DNA of 25,903 bases from NORP240 sp046047495 (GTDB lineage Bacteria > Pseudomonadota > Gammaproteobacteria > Pseudomonadales > Pseudohongiellaceae), in the NCBI GenBank assembly GCA_046047495.1, contig JBJOHV010000063.1, positions 1 to 25,903 of the forward strand, written 5' to 3'. The notes under the pieces were generated by a model. That model saw only the letters and a program-made list of their open reading frames with translations. It searched no databases and was not told the DNA's origin. The position numbers and the translations under genes are program-made. This document shows, one piece after another, positions 9,449 to 17,237 of the stretch (its first letter is position 1; each line of letters opens with the position of its first letter).

Positions 9449-11173
9449 TCAGGAGTTTCCGTTGGCGGGTGTAACCGCATCACCCAGTTTGTCCGGTGGT
9501 ACATTGAGTATGCGCATGGCGCCGCTGACGATGCGGGAAAATACGGGAGCTGCCACCTGCCCGCCATAGTGTTCCGTACCCTTGGGTTCATTGATGATGA
9601 TGACTACCACGATTTCCGGTTTACCGGCTGGCGCCATACCCACAAACAATGAGTTGTGGACATTCTCTTCATAGCCGAATTCACCCACCACCCGGGCGGT
9701 ACCGGTCTTGCCAGCGACCGAGTAGAAAGGCACATTGGCTTCCACTGCAGTACCGCCCAACTTGGGATCCACCACGGTGCGCAACATGGCGGCAACCTGG
9801 CGGCTTATTTCCTCGCTCAATACCCGCTCCTGGGCCAGGGTGGCAATCTGATTGGAGTCGAGTTTCAGCAGTGATACTGGCCGCTTGATTCCTCCGGAAG
9901 CGATTACGCCATAGGCCCGTGCCAGCTGTAGCGCCGATACGGACAGGCCATAACCGTAGGACAGGGTCGCTACTTCGATGCGACTCCAGCGCCTGTGGCT
10001 GGGCAGCAGGCCGCTGCGTTCCCCTGGGAATGCGGTACCGGTGATCTCGCCCAGGCCAACCCGCTCCATGACATCGCGGATGGGCTCAGGCCCGATATCC
10101 AGCGCCAGCTTGGTGGACCCCACGTTGCTGGATTTTGTAATGATTTTTTCCACCGACAGGACACCGTAGTTGGCACTGTCCTTGATTTCCTTGCCATCCA
10201 CCATCATCCAGCCGCGGGTTTCCACCAGGGTTTCGGGGGTGTACTTGCCGGTCTCCAGTGCCGCAGCAACCGTGAAGGCCTTGACCGTGGATCCCGGCTC
10301 GAAAATGTCCGTGATGGCCCGGTTGCGCATGACACTGAAATCTTTCATGTTGGCGCGGTTGTTGGGGTTGTAGGAGGGCTGGCTGGCCATGGCCAATACC
10401 TCACCGGTATCGACGTCCAGCACAACGACGGTGGCAGATTTCGCACGGCGGGTGATGAATTCCGCCTTCAACTCCTTGTAGGCAAGGTTCTGGATGCGGA
10501 AATCGATACTCAACTCCAGATTCTTGCCGGGTTCAGCCGTTTCGAGGACCATGAGTTCCTCTATGATTCGCCCGCGCCGGTCTTTCATGACCTGCCGCCG
10601 ACCCGGCTTGCCAGTCAGCCACTGCTCATAGGTCAACTCCAGTCCTTCCTGTCCGACATCGTCCACATTATTGAAGCCGATGAGATGGGCCGTAACCTCA
10701 CCCTGGGGGTAGTAGCGCTGGTACTCCTGTTGGGCATAGACACCATCGATGTCCATGGCCAGGATGCGTTCCGCTTCCGCTGGCGGAATCCGTCTTTTTA
10801 TATAGAGAAACTCCCTGGCCTCATTCAAGGTGATGCTTTCCATCAGCGCTTCATTGGACAGTGACAAGGCCGCGGCCAAATCAGCGATGCGATCCGGCTG
10901 GCGCAGGATCACCTGGGGATTGACCCAAATCGAGCTGACCGGTGTGCTGACCGCCAGGGGTTCTCCATTGCGGTCCATTATGATGCCGCGGTGTGCCGCG
11001 ATGGGCTCGGTGCGGATGGTGCGCGCATCGCCCTCATTCTGCAGAAAATCCCTTTCCACGATGTGCAGACTGCCAACCTTCCAGGCGACGACCGCCACGC
11101 AGGCCACCATGGCTGTGTTGACCAGATACAGTCGCCAGTACCGGAACAGACCTGCCAGGCGTTCAAGGTTCAT
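9449..11173 (-). CDS. ftsI: Septal peptidoglycan transpeptidase (penicillin-binding protein 3)
   Basis: Membrane-anchored D,D-transpeptidase that crosslinks septal peptidoglycan, working with FtsW and the FtsQLB complex. The 574 residues hold a short cytoplasmic tail, a single transmembrane helix at about 15-36, a pedestal domain with RGIIMDRNGEPLAVSTP (62-78), and the transpeptidase domain. All three active-site motifs are present: S295-TVK, S348-SN and K489-TG. The ATG at 11173 overlaps the ftsL stop by 11 bases. Length and order match class B PBP3 of gammaproteobacteria. Confidence 0.97.
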   Translation of the reverse strand: MNLERLAGLFRYWRLYLVNTAMVACVAVVAWKVGSLHIVERDFLQNEGDARTIRTEPIAAHRGIIMDRNGEPLAVSTPVSSIWVNPQVILRQPDRIADLAAALSLSNEALMESITLNEAREFLYIKRRIPPAEAERILAMDIDGVYAQQEYQRYYPQGEVTAHLIGFNNVDDVGQEGLELTYEQWLTGKPGRRQVMKDRRGRIIEELMVLETAEPGKNLELSIDFRIQNLAYKELKAEFITRRAKSATVVVLDVDTGEVLAMASQPSYNPNNRANMKDFSVMRNRAITDIFEPGSTVKAFTVAAALETGKYTPETLVETRGWMMVDGKEIKDSANYGVLSVEKIITKSSNVGSTKLALDIGPEPIRDVMERVGLGEITGTAFPGERSGLLPSHRRWSRIEVATLSYGYGLSVSALQLARAYGVIASGGIKRPVSLLKLDSNQIATLAQERVLSEEISRQVAAMLRTVVDPKLGGTAVEANVPFYSVAGKTGTARVVGEFGYEENVHNSLFVGMAPAGKPEIVVVIIINEPKGTEHYGGQVAAPVFSRIVSGAMRILNVPPDKLGDAVTPANGNS

Positions 11174-11525
11174 TGGGCACCATTACAATGCTGTCCAGCG
11201 CCGGTAAAACCATGCGCAATTCGACCGTAGCCTTTTGCTCGATCCTGCCTTCCAGACCAAACGTGCTCTGTTCGATCAACAGTTGCCCCCATTGCACCTG
11301 CAGCTGATTGGCCTGTCCCCGTAATTGCTGCAATTCGTTGAAAAGGGAGCGATGCTCATGGGTCACGCGAACCACGCTGACTCCGGATACCAGCACCACC
11401 GACAACAAGAGCAACAACCGCCATGAGGAAGGCTGCGCGAGACCCGCCCAGCGCAGGAGATCCATTGGATCGGCTTGGCTTTCCCTGGCCCGTGGTTGAG
11501 GTCTTTTTCTGCTTTTGCTGGTCAT
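11163..11525 (-). CDS. ftsL: Cell division protein FtsL
   Basis: Small bitopic division protein that forms a complex with FtsB and FtsQ and helps activate FtsWI. It has 120 residues (E. coli has 121): a basic cytoplasmic tail (KSRKRPQPRAR), one transmembrane helix at about 35-54, then a periplasmic coiled-coil region (residues about 56-95, rich in Q, L and E). The gene sits between rsmH and ftsI, the standard place. The open frame extends further up into rsmH; the ATG at 11525, 16 bases after the rsmH stop, fits the family length. No clear Shine-Dalgarno sequence is seen. An ATG at 11465 is a less likely start because it would remove most of the tail. Confidence 0.9.
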   Translation of the reverse strand: MTSKSRKRPQPRARESQADPMDLLRWAGLAQPSSWRLLLLLSVVLVSGVSVVRVTHEHRSLFNELQQLRGQANQLQVQWGQLLIEQSTFGLEGRIEQKATVELRMVLPALDSIVMVPNEP

Positions 11526-11541
11526 GATTGGGTCAGATGTC

Positions 11542-12492
11542 CTAGGCCGACAGCGGCTCGCCAAGCTTTTCCGCGACTCGCATGATGGCGCTTCGCGCTC
11601 TCGGGTTATCGGCAGTTTCTTCCGCACCTGTCTTGACGGGTTTGCCGATAGTTTTGAGTCTTGGCTGCAAGTGGCTCTGGGGCACGGGCAAACCCCGGGG
11701 AAAGTTATCTCCCTTAGTCTGCATGGCGATGAATTTCTTAACTATCCTGTCTTCCAGGGAATGGAAACTGATGACCACGAGACGACCGCCTACCCGTAAC
11801 CAATCCAGGGACTGTTGCAACACGCCATGCAATTCATCCAGTTCCTGGTTGATGTGGATGCGGATCGCCTGAAATGCGCGGGTGGCCGGATGTTTGCCCC
11901 GCTCCCAGGCGGGATTGGCCTGCTTGACGATGTCGGCCAGTCGGGCTGTGGTGCGAATGGGCTCAGTTTGGCGGGCCTGAACGATGGCCCTGGCCATGCG
12001 CCGGGCAAACCTTTCCTCACCCAGGTGGAACAGCACGTCAGCGATTTCCGCCTCACTGGCGCTGCTTATCCATTCTGCGGCGCTGATGCCGGCCGAGGGG
12101 TTCATGCGCATGTCCAATGGGCCATCCTGTTGGAAACTGAAGCCCCGATGGGGTTGGTCCAGTTGTGGCGAAGACACTCCGAGGTCCAGCAGTAATCCGC
12201 TCAAGCGGCCCCGAAATTCCTGCAGGGGACCGATGGCGTCGAGATTGCCGAATGAGCCAGGCACCATGGTGAAGCGGCTGTCCTCACTGGCCAAAGCCTG
12301 ACCGCAGTTCACAGCTTCCGGATCCCGGTCCAAGGCTATCAATCGCCCCTCAGGCCCCAGTCGCTCCAGAATGAGCCGGCTATGACCACCCCGGCCGAAA
12401 GTACCGTCCAGGTAGATGCCGTCATCATTCACCAGCAAGGCATCAACAGCCTGCTCCCTGAGAACCGTCTGGTGCACAACATCAGTCATCAT
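11542..12492 (-). CDS. rsmH: 16S rRNA (cytosine-1402-N4)-methyltransferase
   Basis: SAM-dependent methyltransferase (also called MraW) that modifies C1402 of 16S rRNA in the decoding centre; RsmI, encoded nearby, methylates the ribose of the same nucleotide. The 316 residues match the usual length of about 313. Motifs: LDGTFGRGGHS (28-38, SAM binding), IALDRDPEA (52-60), LLLDLGVSSPQLD (100-112) and near the end VVISFHSLEDRIVK. Two adjacent ATG codons at 12492 and 12489 can serve as start; the long open frame further upstream overlaps mraZ and was rejected. Confidence 0.96.
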   Translation of the reverse strand: MMTDVVHQTVLREQAVDALLVNDDGIYLDGTFGRGGHSRLILERLGPEGRLIALDRDPEAVNCGQALASEDSRFTMVPGSFGNLDAIGPLQEFRGRLSGLLLDLGVSSPQLDQPHRGFSFQQDGPLDMRMNPSAGISAAEWISSASEAEIADVLFHLGEERFARRMARAIVQARQTEPIRTTARLADIVKQANPAWERGKHPATRAFQAIRIHINQELDELHGVLQQSLDWLRVGGRLVVISFHSLEDRIVKKFIAMQTKGDNFPRGLPVPQSHLQPRLKTIGKPVKTGAEETADNPRARSAIMRVAEKLGEPLSA

Positions 12493-12509
12493 GTTTGGCG
12501 ACCCGCGTG

Positions 12510-12965
12510 TCAAATCGACAGGGACAACAGCTCTTCCGGTATTTCGCCTTCCTGCCCGGCTGCTGCCAGCCATTGTTCCCGCTGCGCAGCCCAGGTGGCC
12601 TGATCCCACAATTCCAATTTCTTGCCCTGACCAATGAGAGCAATCTGCTTTTCCAAGCCAGCGTAGTCGCGCAAGGGCTGCGGCAGGAGAACCCGTCCGC
12701 TGCCATCCAGCTCCAAATCGGTGGCGTGCCCGATGAGCAGGCGTTGAATGCGGCGGGACGCGGCGTTGAAACTGGATAGTGCTTCGACCTTGCGTTGGAT
12801 CTCCTCCCATTCCTGGATGGGGTAAAGCAGCAGGCAGCGGGCCTGGGTGTCGATAGTGGCTACCAAACGGCCGCCACATTGGCTCAGCAATTGCTCCCGG
12901 ATGCGCGCAGGCATGGCCATGCGCCCCTTGTCATCCAGATTGATGGTGTTGACACCCCTAAACAC
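12510..12965 (-). CDS. mraZ: Transcriptional regulator MraZ
   Basis: DNA-binding repressor of the dcw operon and its first gene. It has 151 residues with the two tandem SpoVT/AbrB-like domains of the family: FRGVNTINLDDKGRMAMP at the N-terminus, and a second copy around LELDGSGRVLLPQPLRDYAG. CLLLYPIQEWE lies between them. The start is the GTG at 12965, which gives the family N-terminus (FRG...) and a length equal to E. coli MraZ (152). A longer reading from 13007 would cover the operator repeats and lacks similarity. GGGGCGGG precedes the GTG. Confidence 0.95.
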   Translation of the reverse strand: MFRGVNTINLDDKGRMAMPARIREQLLSQCGGRLVATIDTQARCLLLYPIQEWEEIQRKVEALSSFNAASRRIQRLLIGHATDLELDGSGRVLLPQPLRDYAGLEKQIALIGQGKKLELWDQATWAAQREQWLAAAGQEGEIPEELLSLSI

Positions 12966-12981
12966 TCTACCCGCCCCGAGT

Positions 12982-13006
12982 TTCCAGTATTTCCCACTTT
13001 TTCCCA
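12982..13006 (-). promoter_or_regulatory. MraZ operator: three direct repeats at 10-base spacing
   Basis: On the minus strand TGGGA, TGGGA and TGGAA lie at 13006-13002, 12996-12992 and 12986-12982, each 10 bases (one helical turn) apart. The known MraZ site is a set of TGGGN repeats separated by 5 bases just upstream of mraZ. The repeats begin within a few bases of the predicted transcription start, which fits autorepression of the whole division cluster. Confidence 0.85.
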
Positions 13007-13015
13007 CTTTTCGAC

Positions 13016-13044
13016 ACTATAGGCACACACCCCCCTCAGTGCAA
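13016..13044 (-). promoter_or_regulatory. Predicted sigma-70 promoter of the dcw operon
   Basis: TTGCAC (13044-13039), a 17-base spacer and TATAGT (13021-13016) on the minus strand. The transcription start would be near 13009, right before the MraZ repeats and about 44 bases upstream of the mraZ GTG. Position, spacing and operator placement support each other. Confidence 0.75.
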
Positions 13045-13488
13045 GAGGTATTTGGGTGGACTGCTAAAGAAGGTGGTGGCAACGGCCGATAGAGTATCTT
13101 AAGCCGGTCAATGAAATTGAGGCTGCCGTTTAATTTAAAGCTGAATTAACAGGTGGATAGATTTCCTACTTCATGTGAAATCTAGCGTGGAAAGACGGCC
13201 CTTGCCCGAAATCTCCCGGGAGGTCCGGTCAAACTGTGAACTGCCTCACAATCCGTTTTTTCCTACCAAAACAATAACTTTATATTTCAGTAAGATAGAC
13301 ATTGTATCTACTGTAACGAATCAATTTTACAAGCATTCGTCATGACAGCCTGCCAATCACCCTGCATTGCAACAATCCGTCCCCGGGATACGAAAGATGC
13401 GTCACTCGCTTATTTATCATTCGGTTAATGCACATATGTGATGCACTAAACCAGGTCAGCCAAACATCTTGCTGATCTGAAAGAAAGT
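13045..13488. other. Intergenic region between rnpB and the dcw promoter
   Basis: About 440 bases without a credible coding region on either strand. It is more AT-rich than its surroundings, mainly from 13250 to 13345 and from 13405 to 13450. It contains several dyads: TTAATT/AATTAA (13130-13135 and 13144-13149), an imperfect one around CAGTAAGATA and TATCTACTG (13288-13297 and 13305-13313), the perfect palindrome CACATATGTG (13431-13440) flanked by two ATGCAC copies, and a hairpin right after rnpB. I recognise no known RNA family in it. Confidence 0.6.
13452..13479 (-). terminator. Candidate terminator hairpin downstream of rnpB
   Basis: On the minus strand CAGATCAGC and GCTGACCTG pair over 9 positions with one mismatch around a 10-base loop. 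The stem starts about 10 bases after the predicted 3' end of RNase P RNA. Only a short GTTTAG follows, with no real U tract, so termination or 3' end protection is a guess from position. Confidence 0.35.
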
Positions 13489-13860
13489 GTGAGTCAGCCT
13501 ATAAGCCGGGTTCTGTCGTGGACAGTTATTCATCTAGGGTTCGCGTTGCCACGAACCTCCAGCGGCCTACCCGAATCCAGTGCGAGCCACACCGTAGGAT
13601 TCCTATTTGGCCTTGCTCCAGGCGGGGTTTGCCTAGCCACGAACTGTTACCAGTCGCGCGGTGCGCTCTTACCGCACCATTTCACCCTTACCGGTCGTTA
13701 AACCGGCGGTATATTTTCTGTTGCACTTTCCGTGGGTTCACACCCCCCAGGCATTACCTGGCGCCCTGCTCTTTGGAGCCCGGACTTTCCTCTCCCAGTC
13801 TCCTCGCTGAACGGTAGCCGTCCGGCAAAGAGTGTCTGGCAGTAACTGTCCAGCTGACTC
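13489..13860 (-). ncRNA. rnpB: RNase P RNA, bacterial type A
   Basis: Catalytic RNA of ribonuclease P, which matures tRNA 5' ends. On the minus strand the 5' end GAGTCAGCTGGACAG pairs with the 3' end CCGGCTTATAGGCTGACTC to form the closing helix P1. The universal core is visible: GAGAGGAAAGTCCGGGCTCC near 13788-13807, GTGCGGTAAGAGCGCACCGC in the P10-P12 region, GAGCAAGGCCAAATAGGAAT near 13599-13620, and the 3' domain AGATGAAT...GACAGAACCCGG. Its length of about 370 and these blocks match E. coli type A RNA. The ends are approximate. It lies between rsmI and the dcw promoter on the same strand as both. Confidence 0.95.
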
Positions 13861-13868
13861 GGCGCAGG

Positions 13869-13897
13869 AGGTTACCGGAGATCACGCACTGACACAA
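13869..13897 (-). promoter_or_regulatory. Predicted promoter of rnpB
   Basis: TTGTGT (13897-13892), 17 bases, TAACCT (13874-13869) on the minus strand, 8 bases before the predicted 5' end of the RNA. The bases in between are GC-rich (CCTGCGCC), as in growth-rate controlled stable-RNA promoters. The match to consensus is moderate. Confidence 0.5.
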
Positions 13898-13906
13898 CTC
13901 GGAATA

Positions 13907-14767
13907 TCACCCGGGTTTGCGTTCAAGTGCAGCACTGTAGAGTGCGTTGCGGGGTGCGCCGGCAATCCTGGCCGACAGTGTCGCTGCCTGTTTGATTGAC
14001 AGTTCCGGCAACAGAATATCCAGCACCCGCAATCCCTCTGCCATGATCGAATCAGCGGCCGCCATTGCCGGCTGAGCTGCCACCACGAGAGCAAACTCAC
14101 CTTTTTGTCGGACCGGATCCGCCTGCAGATGGTCAATACATCCGGCGGGGACATCCACATGGATCATTTCGAATTTCTTGGTCAGTTCCCGGGCCAGGCA
14201 CATCCTGCGCCCACTCAGTATTTCCTCCATGTCCGTTAGAGTAGCCATGATGCGGTGAGTGGACTCGAAACACACCCAGGTACAGTCCAGCCTGGAGAGG
14301 ATCTCCAGCCGTTGCCTGCGGGCCGCCGCCTTGGCCGGCAGAAATCCCTCGAACAGAAACCGGTTGGTGGGCAATCCGGCAACGCACAGGGCGGCCAGCA
14401 ATGCACTGGCACCGGGCACCGGCACCACGGGTAGCTGGCGACTGCGCGCCAGATTGACCAGCTCAAAACCAGGATCTGAAATCGTGGGAGTCCCGGCATC
14501 GGAAACGAGGGCCACGGATCTGCCGTCTTCCAGTTGCCGAACCAGGGCCAGCAAATCGGCCGGTCGACTGAAATCATGCACGGCAGTCAGCGGGGTGGTG
14601 ATGCCAAAGTGCTGCAACAGTCCGGCACTGTGGCGAGTGTCCTCGGCGGCGATCAGGTCAACACCCTTGAGAACCTCAAGTGCGCGCAGGGTGATATCGG
14701 AAAAGTTGCCGATGGGTGTGGCTACGATGTAGAGGGCAGCCGGCAACTTGGCAGCGTCGAAACTCAT
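13907..14767 (-). CDS. rsmI: 16S rRNA (cytidine-1402-2'-O)-methyltransferase
   Basis: Tetrapyrrole-methylase-fold enzyme that methylates the 2'-OH of C1402 in 16S rRNA, the same nucleotide that RsmH modifies on the base. It has 286 residues, the normal size. Motifs: YIVATPIGNFSDITLRALE (13-31), AAEDTRHSAGLL (40-51), ALVSDAGTPTISDPG (86-100) and PVPGASALLAAL. The frame could begin at a TTG at 14773, two codons earlier; the ATG at 14767 is preferred, with a weak GGA before it. It diverges from lpoA and lies 46 bases upstream of rnpB. Confidence 0.95.
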   Translation of the reverse strand: MSFDAAKLPAALYIVATPIGNFSDITLRALEVLKGVDLIAAEDTRHSAGLLQHFGITTPLTAVHDFSRPADLLALVRQLEDGRSVALVSDAGTPTISDPGFELVNLARSRQLPVVPVPGASALLAALCVAGLPTNRFLFEGFLPAKAAARRQRLEILSRLDCTWVCFESTHRIMATLTDMEEILSGRRMCLARELTKKFEMIHVDVPAGCIDHLQADPVRQKGEFALVVAAQPAMAAADSIMAEGLRVLDILLPELSIKQAATLSARIAGAPRNALYSAALERKPG

Positions 14768-14801
14768 GTTCAATCCAATGTCATGCAGGGCTGGTTAAAC
14801 C

Positions 14802-14836
14802 CGCGCATTATCCATCATCGAGTGTCATAATGCGCG
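14802..14836. repeat. Perfect 10-bp inverted repeat in the rsmI/lpoA divergent region
   Basis: CGCGCATTAT at 14802-14811 is repeated in exact inverted form (ATAATGCGCG) at 14827-14836 with a 15-base spacer. Each arm contains a -10-like core reading outward: GATAAT toward rsmI and CATAAT toward lpoA. The latter is preceded by TG as in an extended -10 (TGTCATAAT). No good -35 boxes are seen. It could be a shared operator, a pair of overlapping divergent promoters, or both; which protein would bind is unknown. Confidence 0.6.
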
Positions 14837-14856
14837 CCGATTGAAATTTAGGCTGT

Positions 14857-14875
14857 AAGTTGCCGCTGGCAACTT
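14857..14875 (+). repeat. Perfect 8-bp hairpin in the lpoA leader
   Basis: AAGTTGCC and GGCAACTT flank a 3-base loop (GCT), ending 21 bases before the lpoA ATG. No U tract follows, so it is not a typical terminator. It may shape the 5' end of the lpoA mRNA, which has no visible Shine-Dalgarno sequence. Confidence 0.5.
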
Positions 14876-14896
14876 CCTGTATTAGTCTCCTTGATC

Positions 14897-16768
14897 ATGC
14901 ATCTCTCCTTTCTGCGCAACGCTGTTTTCCTGTGCCTGGCCATTTTGCTGACCCACTGCGGCGGCACCTCCAACATGACGTCCACGGGTCGGGAGTCGAC
15001 CGGTGCCTACGCCGGCCCCACGGTGGATTCCCTGTTATCCCAGTCCCGCTCTACAGAGTCTCCGGCAGCGGAAGCTTACCTGCTGGATGCCGTCGAGCTG
15101 GCAATCGCCCAGGCTTCGAATCGGCAGGCCAGGGCGCTGCTCGGCGAGATAGCCGACGCTGCAGGATTGCCCCCTGGACTACAGGCCCGCTATGCCATGA
15201 GCCAGGCCACCCTCGCCCTGATTGACGACGACCTGCCAGTAGCACTGCGCTGGCTGACCGGCAACCTGGTCAGCGGCGTCGGCGCATTACAGCCTGATCT
15301 GCAGATACGCCTGTGGCAATTGCGCGCCGGTATTTACCGAAGCGCCGATCAGCCCCTGGCAGCCATTGCGGATCTCAGCCGGTTATTGAGCGTGGCACCG
15401 ACCTCGTCAAGTTCAGAGCCCCGCAATACACTGTGGCAATTGCTGGACAGCCTGGGCTCCGAGCAATTGGACGAACTGGCTGCAACAGCCGATTCCTACG
15501 AGCTTCGCGGTTGGGTTGAACTGGCCAGACAGATGGGTTCCCAACAGAACAGCATCAAGAGCCAACTGGACTCCCTGGCACGCTGGCGCGCGATATGGAC
15601 CCGACACAGGGGGTCCAGCGTGCTACCGGACAGCCTGCTTGCCCTGGAACGCATCTGGGCTGAGCGCCCACGCCAGATCGGCTTATTACTGCCCCTGCAG
15701 GATCAGATCGGCAAGGCCGTCCAGGAAGGTTTCTTGAGCGCCTATTATGAAGCTCTCAGTCTGGGTGAAGAGGTGCCTCGCATTGCGGTCTATGATACGT
15801 CCCCGCTGCTGGATCCGCAGTCACCCCAGGATATTCACGGCCTGTATGACACCGCGATTGCCGACGGAGCCGAGCTGATCATCGGGCCGCTGGACAAGAA
15901 TCTGGTGCGCCAGCTGCACGGGCAACGGGATTTGCCGGTGCCCACACTGGCCTTGAATTATGCGGACTATCCCGAGCGCAATTCGCAGAATTTCTACCAG
16001 TTTGGCCTGGCCCCGGAAGACGAGATTCGCCAGGCAGCCACCCTGGCCTGGCAGGCAGGTCACCGGCATGCGGCAATCGTGTCGCCCGGCGGCCCCGATT
16101 ATTTGCGGTTGGGGGAATCCTTCAGCGCCTACTGGTCGGGTCTGGGTGGAGCCGTGGTGTCACGTGCCACTTTCTCCTCTGAGAACGAATATGCGGACAT
16201 CATAAAGCACCTGCTGGGGATTGATGCCAGCGAAACGCGGGCGGCACGCATCCGCAGCCTGCTGCCTCGCAGTGACATCGAGTTCGTGCCGCGGCGCCGC
16301 CAGGATATCGATTTCATATTCCTGATGGCCAACCCCCGTCAGGGCCGGCAAATCAAGCCGACCCTGGCTTTTTATTTTGCTGGCGACATCCCCGTATACG
16401 CCCTGTCAGCCATCTATGACGGTCTGGAAAACCAGCTGGCGGACCAGGACCTGAACGGCATCGTGTTTACCGACACCCCATGGGTGCTGCGTAATGACGA
16501 TCCTCTCAAGCAGGAAGTGGTCAGCAACCTGCGGGTGACTCAGGGCCCCTTGCAACGGCTACGAGCTTTGGGTATCGACAGTTTCCGTCTTTATCCCCGT
16601 CTGACTCAGCTGGCATCCGGTCAACTGGCGGACTTTCAGGGAAGTACCGGCGTATTGACCATGACCTCACAGGGCAGCATCCAGCGGCAGCCCGAGAGCG
16701 CCATCTTCGTGGATGGCAAAGTCAGGATCGCCAACGTCGGGGAGCTAGTGAGCACCGCACCACGATGA
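14897..16768 (+). CDS. lpoA: Penicillin-binding protein activator LpoA (outer membrane lipoprotein)
   Basis: Outer-membrane lipoprotein that reaches through the periplasm to stimulate the bifunctional peptidoglycan synthase PBP1a. The product has 623 residues. A signal peptide (about 1-21) ends in LLTHC, so lipidation is expected at Cys22, although His before the Cys is atypical. An alpha-helical repeat domain (about 40-245) is followed by RPRQIGLLLPLQDQIGKAVQ, the start of a periplasmic-binding-protein-like domain with GAELIIGPLDKNLV and VYALSAIYDG. The ATG at 14897 is used; a TTG two codons earlier is possible. No Shine-Dalgarno sequence is seen. It leads the lpoA-yraN-SIS-dolP set, as in Pseudomonas and E. 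coli. Confidence 0.93.
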   Translation: MHLSFLRNAVFLCLAILLTHCGGTSNMTSTGRESTGAYAGPTVDSLLSQSRSTESPAAEAYLLDAVELAIAQASNRQARALLGEIADAAGLPPGLQARYAMSQATLALIDDDLPVALRWLTGNLVSGVGALQPDLQIRLWQLRAGIYRSADQPLAAIADLSRLLSVAPTSSSSEPRNTLWQLLDSLGSEQLDELAATADSYELRGWVELARQMGSQQNSIKSQLDSLARWRAIWTRHRGSSVLPDSLLALERIWAERPRQIGLLLPLQDQIGKAVQEGFLSAYYEALSLGEEVPRIAVYDTSPLLDPQSPQDIHGLYDTAIADGAELIIGPLDKNLVRQLHGQRDLPVPTLALNYADYPERNSQNFYQFGLAPEDEIRQAATLAWQAGHRHAAIVSPGGPDYLRLGESFSAYWSGLGGAVVSRATFSSENEYADIIKHLLGIDASETRAARIRSLLPRSDIEFVPRRRQDIDFIFLMANPRQGRQIKPTLAFYFAGDIPVYALSAIYDGLENQLADQDLNGIVFTDTPWVLRNDDPLKQEVVSNLRVTQGPLQRLRALGIDSFRLYPRLTQLASGQLADFQGSTGVLTMTSQGSIQRQPESAIFVDGKVRIANVGELVSTAPR

Positions 16769-16792
16769 ACCAAGGCAGCCAGGGAGGCTCCC

Positions 16793-17173
16793 ATGGTAAA
16801 AATCCTGCCCCGGGACAAGCGCGCTTTCGGCGCGACCCAGGAACTTCTCGCCCTTGGTTACCTGCAGCGCGAAGGACTACGACTGGTGGAGCGCAACTAC
16901 CAGTGTCGTCTCGGTGAGATTGACCTGATTCTGCAGGATGGCGACCAATTGGTATTCCTGGAGGTGCGATTCCGGAAAAACCATGACCATGGCTCGGCCC
17001 TGGAAACCGTGGATCACCGCAAGCAGCGCAAATTGCTGTTATGTGCCCAACACTACCTGATGCGTCGCCGCGTTGATGCCCGGGTCAATTGCCGGTTCGA
17101 TGTACTGGGCATCACCTGCGACTCACAGGGCCAACATGAATTCACCTGGATAACCAACGCGTTTCAACTCTGA
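16793..17173 (+). CDS. yraN: UPF0102 family protein YraN (predicted nuclease fold)
   Basis: Conserved small protein with no firmly known function; the family has a restriction-endonuclease-like core. It has 126 residues. The family blocks are present: Glu in FGATQELLALGYL, then VERNYQCRLGEIDLIL (33-48) and LVFLEVRFR (54-62), which carry the acidic residues and the E-x-R of the presumed active site, and CRFDVLGI near the end. The ATG at 16793 has a strong GGGAGG five bases upstream. It follows lpoA by 24 bases and is probably cotranscribed. An earlier ATG overlapping the lpoA stop is in another frame and soon ends. Confidence 0.9.
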   Translation: MVKILPRDKRAFGATQELLALGYLQREGLRLVERNYQCRLGEIDLILQDGDQLVFLEVRFRKNHDHGSALETVDHRKQRKLLLCAQHYLMRRRVDARVNCRFDVLGITCDSQGQHEFTWITNAFQL

Positions 17174-17237
17174 GCAGGGCAATAAACAACGGGATTGGCC
17201 GATACAGCGTTATGCCCTTTCAATCGGAAAACCGACT

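Noticed and set aside
13489..13817. Small open frames on the plus strand within 13489-13817
   Set aside because: They lie on the complement of RNase P RNA, whose conserved sequence explains the region.
16765..16914. ATG overlapping the lpoA stop (MNQGSQGG...), which could suggest a longer or frameshifted yraN
   Set aside because: That frame ends after about 50 codons and has no YraN similarity; the ATG at 16793 has a strong GGGAGG and the right N-terminus, so no frameshift is needed.
17174..17237. Possible hairpin or promoter between yraN and the SIS gene
   Set aside because: GGGCAATAA and TTATGCCC pair only with a bulge over a long loop, the TCGG/CCGA stem is too short, and no promoter boxes are seen.
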